Assembly (NCBI GenBank): GCA_020848855.1
Contig: JADLHH010000123.1
Location: 1 to 10,056, forward strand
DNA from: Anaerolineae bacterium
Lineage (GTDB): Bacteria; Chloroflexota; Anaerolineae; Aggregatilineales; Phototrophicaceae
DNA: 10,056 nucleotides
Direction: 5' to 3'
Shown here: positions 6,667 to 10,056 of the stretch, one piece after another
Numbering within the stretch: position 1 is the first letter of the stretch
Layout of the letters: each line of letters opens with the position of its first letter
Program-made: the position numbers and the translations under genes
Notes under the pieces: model-generated
What the model was told of the DNA's origin: nothing
Database searches by the model: none
The model's input: the letters and a program-made list of their open reading frames with translations, nothing else

Positions 6667-7769
6667 TGCCGATTATGGCGAACATTCAGCTTCAGCAGGT
6701 TGAAAAGAAGTTCGGCGAACAGCACGCCGTCAAGCCGCTTGACCTCACGATTCACGATGGCGAATTCGTCGTCCTGCTCGGTCCGTCGGGCTGCGGCAAG
6801 ACGACCACGCTGCGCATGATCTCCGGGCTGGAAGCCGTCTCCGGCGGGCAAATCCTGTTCGACGGCAAGGACGTGACCTGGAATCATCCCAGCGAGCGCA
6901 ACATCGCCTTCGTGTTCCAGTTTTTCGCGCTCTAGTCGCACCTGACCGCCCGCGACAACATCGCCTTCCCGCTTCAGGCGGAAGGGCAGAGCCGCGACGT
7001 GATCAGCCAGCGCGTCGCCGAAGTGGCGAATATGCTGCGCATCGAGCATCTGCTCGACAAGCGCCCCGGCGGCTTGAGCGGAGGCGATCAGCAGCGGATC
7101 GCGCTGGCGCGGGCGCTGGTGCGCCGCCCGGCTGCCTTCCTGATGGACGAGCCGCTCGGCGCGCTCGACGCCGAATTCCGCGAGACGATGCGCGCCGAGA
7201 TCAAGCGCCTGCACATCGACCAGCACGCCACGACGATTTACGTCACCCACGACCAGATCGAGGCGATGGCGATGAGCGACCGCATCGTCGTCATGTCCAA
7301 CGCCGAAGTGCAGCAGGCGGCGACGCCGACCGAGGTTTATCACACGCCGTCGAACATCTTCGTGGCGCGCTTCATCGGCAGTCCCGGCATGAACCTGATC
7401 CCCGCCCGCTATCAGGACGGGGTCGTGTATCTCGAAGGGGATAACCGCTTCCCGGTCGATGACGGCTGGCGGGCAGCGCTGGGGGCGGGGCTGGGCGCGG
7501 ACGGAGGTGTGATCGTCGGCTTTCGCCCGGAAGCGGCGCGCGTCAGCGCTGACGGGATGCTGTGCGGCGCGACCTACGCCAGCGATATGCACGGCGGTTA
7601 CAGTATGCTGCACATCGAACTGCCGGGACGCCAGATCGTCCACGTTCGCACCACGCGCCAGAGCCATTACGCCATTGGCGAGAGCCTGCGCTTCGACCTC
7701 GACCCGAACATGGTGCGCTTCTTCCACCCGCAGACCGAGCGGGCGCTGCAAAAAGAGGTACGGCAATGA
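6666..7769 (+). pseudogene. MalK/UgpC-type ABC ATPase interrupted by one in-frame TAG (first ATPase)
   Basis: Read through the TAG at 6933-6935, this is one 367-residue sugar-importer ATPase of normal length. It has Walker A GPSGCGKT (39-46), the Q-loop Gln85, the signature LSGGDQQR (137-144, with Asp where Glu or Gln is usual), Walker B FLMDEP (158-163), the H-loop His195 and a C-terminal TOBE-type regulatory domain. The TAG is codon 90, five residues after the Q-loop Gln, where the second ATPase in this window has Tyr87 (ALYxH-type motif). No frameshift accompanies it and codon use does not change. If termination occurs, a useless 89-residue fragment results; an internal GTG at 6999 could not restore Walker A. 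ATG 6666 overlaps the permease stop; ATG 6675 is an alternative. It may be a real pseudogene, a readthrough gene or a base-calling error. Confidence 0.85.
6933..6935 (+). other. In-frame amber codon in the first ATPase
   Basis: The context is CTC TAG TCG. Paralogue alignment puts a Tyr codon here (TAC or TAT, one base change). It is preceded by TC, as is the second amber codon at 7832. Confidence 0.9.
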
Positions 7770-8830
7770 GCGACGTTCGACTGGAAAACGTGACCAAGCG
7801 CTTCAAGGACAACACGGCGCTCGACGATATCTAGCTGACCATCAACGACGGTGAATTCTTTGTGCTGCTCGGTCCCACCGGCGCAGGCAAGACGACCACG
7901 CTGCGCGTGATTGCCGGGCTGGAGAAGCAGGATGCCGGGCGCGTGTTTTTCGACGGCGCGCCTGCCGACCACGTCACGCCCGCCGACCGTGACACCGCGT
8001 TCGTGTTTCAGCAGTATTCGCTGTACCCGAACATGAGCGTGTACGACAATCTGGCGTTTCCGCTGCGCGCGCCGCTGCGCCGCCTGCCTGAAACCGAGAT
8101 CAGCGCCCGCGTGCGCGACGCCGCCGAAAAGCTGCGCATCACCCACCTGCTGGAGCGCAAGACCGGACGGCTTTCCGGCGGTGAGATGCAGCGCGTCTCC
8201 ATCGGGCGCGCCATCGTCCGCGAGCCGCGCATCTTCCTGATGGACGAGCCGCTGAGCAACCTCGACGCCAAGCTGCGCGAATCGCTGCGTGTCGAACTCA
8301 AGCACCTGCAGAAGACCCAGAACAGCACGACGCTGTTCGTCACCCACGACCAGATCGAGGCGCTGACAATGGCGGATCGGATCGCCGTGCTGGATCGTGG
8401 ACGCATCCTGCAAATCGGCACACCCATCGACATTTACGACCATCCGGCGACGATGGTCGTGGCGCAGTTGGTCGGCACGCCGCGCATCAATCTGTTTCAC
8501 GCCAGCCGGGGCGATGGGTTGGTCGCGGTCGACGACAGCACCATCACGCTGAGCGCCAACGGCTATGACCTGCCAGAACGCTTCATTGTCGGCGTGCGTC
8601 CTGAAGACGTGCGTCTCGACGGTGGCGTGCAGTTCACCGGGCGGGTCGCGCTCACCGAGCCGCTCGGCGTCGAAACCATCGTCCATATCCGCTGTGGCGG
8701 TCAGACGCTGCTGAGCGTGGTTCCCGGAACCGTGCCCTACGGCGAGGTGGACGCCAGTATCCAGTTCGATATCGCCCGTAACCGCCTGCATTTTTTTAGC
8801 ACGGACGGCGCGCGGCTGGTGAGTTCGTAA
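7766..8830 (+). pseudogene. MalK/UgpC-type ABC ATPase interrupted by one in-frame TAG (second ATPase)
   Basis: With the TAG at 7832-7834 read as sense, this is a 354-residue ATPase: Walker A GPTGAGKT (36-43), Q-loop Gln82, signature LSGGEMQR (136-143), Walker B LMDEP (158-162), H-loop His194 and a TOBE-like C-terminus with GVRPEDVRLDGG. The start ATG overlaps the previous stop as ATGA, with AGAGG 7 nt upstream, so this start is secure and the TAG (codon 23) lies inside the gene, in the segment before DGEF. The first ATPase has an Asp codon at the aligned place, with no gap. A restart at GTG 7862 (codon 33) would fall three residues before Walker A and remove the first beta strands, so a functional short form is doubtful. 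It probably pairs with the first ATPase as a heterodimer, as known for the Rhizobium GlpS/GlpT glycerol importer. Confidence 0.85.
7832..7834 (+). other. In-frame amber codon in the second ATPase
   Basis: The context is ATC TAG CTG, codon 23. Related proteins typically have a small polar residue (Ser, Asn or Asp) in this strand; the first ATPase has Asp. From TCG a single C-to-A change would give TAG. Confidence 0.9.
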
Positions 8831-8845
8831 CGAGAGATGAAGAGT

Positions 8846-8868
8846 GGGGCGGGTCTTAGACCTGCCCC
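8846..8868. repeat. REP-like GC-rich palindrome after the second ATPase
   Basis: GGGGCGGGTC (8846-8855) and GACCTGCCCC (8859-8868) form a 10-bp stem with one G-U wobble and a TTA loop. Its form resembles short dispersed palindromes (REP or MITE remnants) that recur between genes in many genomes. It sits between the ATPase stop and the epimerase start and may cap the upstream message. Confidence 0.45.
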
Positions 8869-8878
8869 TACGGACAAA

Positions 8879-8897
8879 TGCCGACAAGCTTTCGGCA
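8879..8897 (+). terminator. Weak stem-loop upstream of the epimerase gene
   Basis: TGCCGA (8879-8884) pairs with TCGGCA (8892-8897) around a 7-nt loop. A short ATTTTCT stretch lies several bases further on (8904-8910), too far and too short for a convincing intrinsic terminator. It could reduce readthrough from the ATPase genes in combination with the palindrome before it. Confidence 0.25.
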
Positions 8898-8936
8898 GTG
8901 AGAATTTTCTGAAAAACTGATTATTGGAGCAGAAAA

Positions 8937-9788
8937 ATGCACTTCGGCGTCAATACCTGGGTGTGGGTGTCGCCGCTGACGGCGGATGAACTGAAGACGC
9001 TCGCCCCGCATGTAAAAGCGCTCGGTTTCGACTGGATCGAGATTCCGTTCGAGACGCTGACCGATCTCGACGTGACGGTCGGCGCGCAAATTCTCCGCGA
9101 CAGCGGGCTGGGCGTCAGCACCTGCGCGGCGATGGCTCCCGACCGCGACCTGATCCACCCCGACGCGGCGATCCGCGAGAACGGCATGGCGTACATTCGC
9201 GGCTGCATCGATGCCACCCGTGCGCTCGGCGCGACCAACCTCGTCGGACCGATCTACTCGGCAGTCGGGCGGGTGTGGCAGCAGACCCCCGACGAACGCG
9301 CTCGCGATGTCGATCTGCTGGTCGCCAACCTGGGCGAGCTGGCGCGTTATGCCGGGGATCGCGGCGTTGTGCTGGGGATTGAGCCGCTCAACCGCTTCGA
9401 GACCAGCTTCATCAATCTGGCGGCGCAGGCGGTGGAAATCGTTGACCGGATCGATCATCCCTCGTGCCGGATCATGCTCGACACCTTCCACATGAACATC
9501 GAAGAAAAATCGCTCGGCGACGCCATTCGCCTGACCCGTTCGCGGCTGTGTCATTTCCACGCCTGCGAGAACGACCGGGGCGCGCCGGGCAGCGGCAACG
9601 TCACCTGGGATCAGGTGCAGCGGGCACTCAGCGACATCGGCTACGACGGACCGGTGGTGATCGAGTCGTTCACGAACAAAGTCAAGTCGATTGCCCGCGC
9701 GGCGGCGATCTGGCGGGCGTTCGAGCCGAGCCAGGACGCGCTGGCGCAGAACGGTCTGCACTTTCTGAAGAAGCTGCTCGCTGCTTAA
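8937..9788 (+). CDS. Sugar epimerase/isomerase, D-tagatose/D-allulose 3-epimerase-like TIM barrel
   Basis: This is a 283-residue AP-endonuclease-2-type TIM barrel. The metal-binding set of the ketose 3-epimerases is complete: Glu149 (in GIEPLNRFE), Asp182 (LDTFHMNIEE), His208 (HFHACENDR) and Glu243 (VIESF). Glu155 and Arg214, which contact the substrate in known enzymes, are also present. Length and motif spacing match D-allulose/D-tagatose 3-epimerases almost exactly, so a divalent-metal C3 epimerisation of a ketohexose or a related ketose is likely; the precise sugar is not readable. GGAG lies 7 nt before the ATG. The gene follows the importer after 106 bp that contain two hairpins, so it is probably part of the same transcription unit but expressed at a different level. 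The stop is TAA, and a downstream gene starts 16 nt later. Confidence 0.92.
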   Translation: MHFGVNTWVWVSPLTADELKTLAPHVKALGFDWIEIPFETLTDLDVTVGAQILRDSGLGVSTCAAMAPDRDLIHPDAAIRENGMAYIRGCIDATRALGATNLVGPIYSAVGRVWQQTPDERARDVDLLVANLGELARYAGDRGVVLGIEPLNRFETSFINLAAQAVEIVDRIDHPSCRIMLDTFHMNIEEKSLGDAIRLTRSRLCHFHACENDRGAPGSGNVTWDQVQRALSDIGYDGPVVIESFTNKVKSIARAAAIWRAFEPSQDALAQNGLHFLKKLLAA

Positions 9789-9804
9789 GTCGGAGGAGCA
9801 TGGC

Positions 9805-10056
9805 ATGTCACGATACATCGCGCCGATCAAATGGCTGGGGGGAATCGCGCTGGCGCTGTTCATCCTGGCGGCGGTTTTTAACAGCGTCGCGCCGGGTGTG
9901 GTCTCCGAATCCACGCGCAGCAGCGTGCTGTTCCAGGCGATCCCGTTCTTCATGGCGTTCGGCGGTATCATTCTGATCTTCGTGCTGCGGATCGTCATTG
10001 TCGCGCTGCGCTTCAACGGCAAAGTGCCGCTGCGCACCTACAGGGGCATCGAGAAC
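9805..10056 (+). CDS. Two-TM membrane protein of unknown function, 3' end outside the window
   Basis: The first 84 codons are open to the last base of the window. GGAGGAG (9792-9798) lies 6 nt before ATG 9805, an excellent ribosome site. The product has two hydrophobic segments (about 9-27 and 44-68) joined by a short polar loop, then a basic stretch RFNGKVPLRTYRGIEN that should be cytoplasmic. I do not recognise the family. The tight spacing after the epimerase gene (16 nt) puts it in the same operon. A nearby ATG at 9800 is in another frame and too close to the ribosome site. Confidence 0.8.
   Translation, partial: MSRYIAPIKWLGGIALALFILAAVFNSVAPGVVSESTRSSVLFQAIPFFMAFGGIILIFVLRIVIVALRFNGKVPLRTYRGIEN

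Noticed and set aside
6363..7766. Long open frame of 467 codons on the minus strand, opposite the permease and first ATPase
   Set aside because: It mirrors high-GC codon structure of the plus-strand genes, has low-complexity Arg/His/Ala/Val composition, no recognisable domain and no ribosome site. The same applies to minus-strand frames at 7667-8887 and 8868-10037.
6933..7834. Genome-wide reassignment of TAG to sense
   Set aside because: TAG ends the SDR, MFS and GntR genes at the expected family lengths. Reading through would add about 26 residues to the SDR and 42 to the regulator with no sign of coding, so TAG works as a stop here.
6933..7834. Selenocysteine or pyrrolysine insertion at the two internal stops
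   Set aside because: Selenocysteine uses TGA. Pyrrolysine is not expected in the Q-loop region or first strand of an ABC ATPase, and no methyltransferase context or insertion structure is visible.
1..10056. CRISPR arrays, tRNA or rRNA genes, insertion sequences, phage or defence genes
   Set aside because: I saw no regularly spaced repeats, cloverleaf-like segments, transposase motifs or nuclease-type domains; every long frame is explained by transport, regulation or sugar metabolism.

Overview
The window is GC-rich bacterial DNA with dense gene packing. The set of SBP_bac_1 sugar ABC genes, FCD-type GntR regulator, TIM-barrel epimerase and short-chain dehydrogenase would fit a free-living heterotrophic Chloroflexota (Anaerolineae-like) bacterium. 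That taxonomic guess comes from protein style and gene content only and was not checked by any search.

Layout. Bases 124-900 (+) encode a short-chain dehydrogenase that seems to be transcribed leaderless. It converges, with a 12-bp gap, on a 12-TM major facilitator transporter (913-2154, -). A divergent intergenic region (2155-2447) carries a minus-strand extended -10 promoter, a plus-strand TTGACA promoter candidate and a perfect 10-bp palindrome that looks like a GntR/FCD operator. A GntR/FCD regulator follows (2448-3149, +). After a 186-bp leader come a carbohydrate ABC importer and a sugar isomerase on the + strand: solute-binding protein (3336-4661), two permeases (4728-5669 and 5671-6666), two MalK-type ATPases (6666-7769 and 7766-8830), a ketose 3-epimerase-type enzyme (8937-9788), and the start of a two-TM membrane protein that runs off the window (9805-10056).

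How the genes work together. The regulator probably senses a sugar acid or related metabolite and controls itself and the importer. The binding protein, two permeases and two ATPases would form one importer with a mixed ATPase pair, and the epimerase would process the imported ketose or its oxidation product. The dehydrogenase could be a further step, but its catalytic lysine is replaced.

The most notable signal is that both ATPase genes are interrupted by a single in-frame TAG, with the frame fully conserved on either side, while the rest of the operon is intact. No operon gene ends in TAG, whereas the three upstream genes do. Twin nonsense mutations, assembly error and amber readthrough are the competing explanations. 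Other points worth checking are a perfect 10-bp hairpin between the binding-protein and permease genes, the SDR Lys-to-Asn change, a REP-like palindrome before the epimerase gene, and a binding protein without a lipobox.
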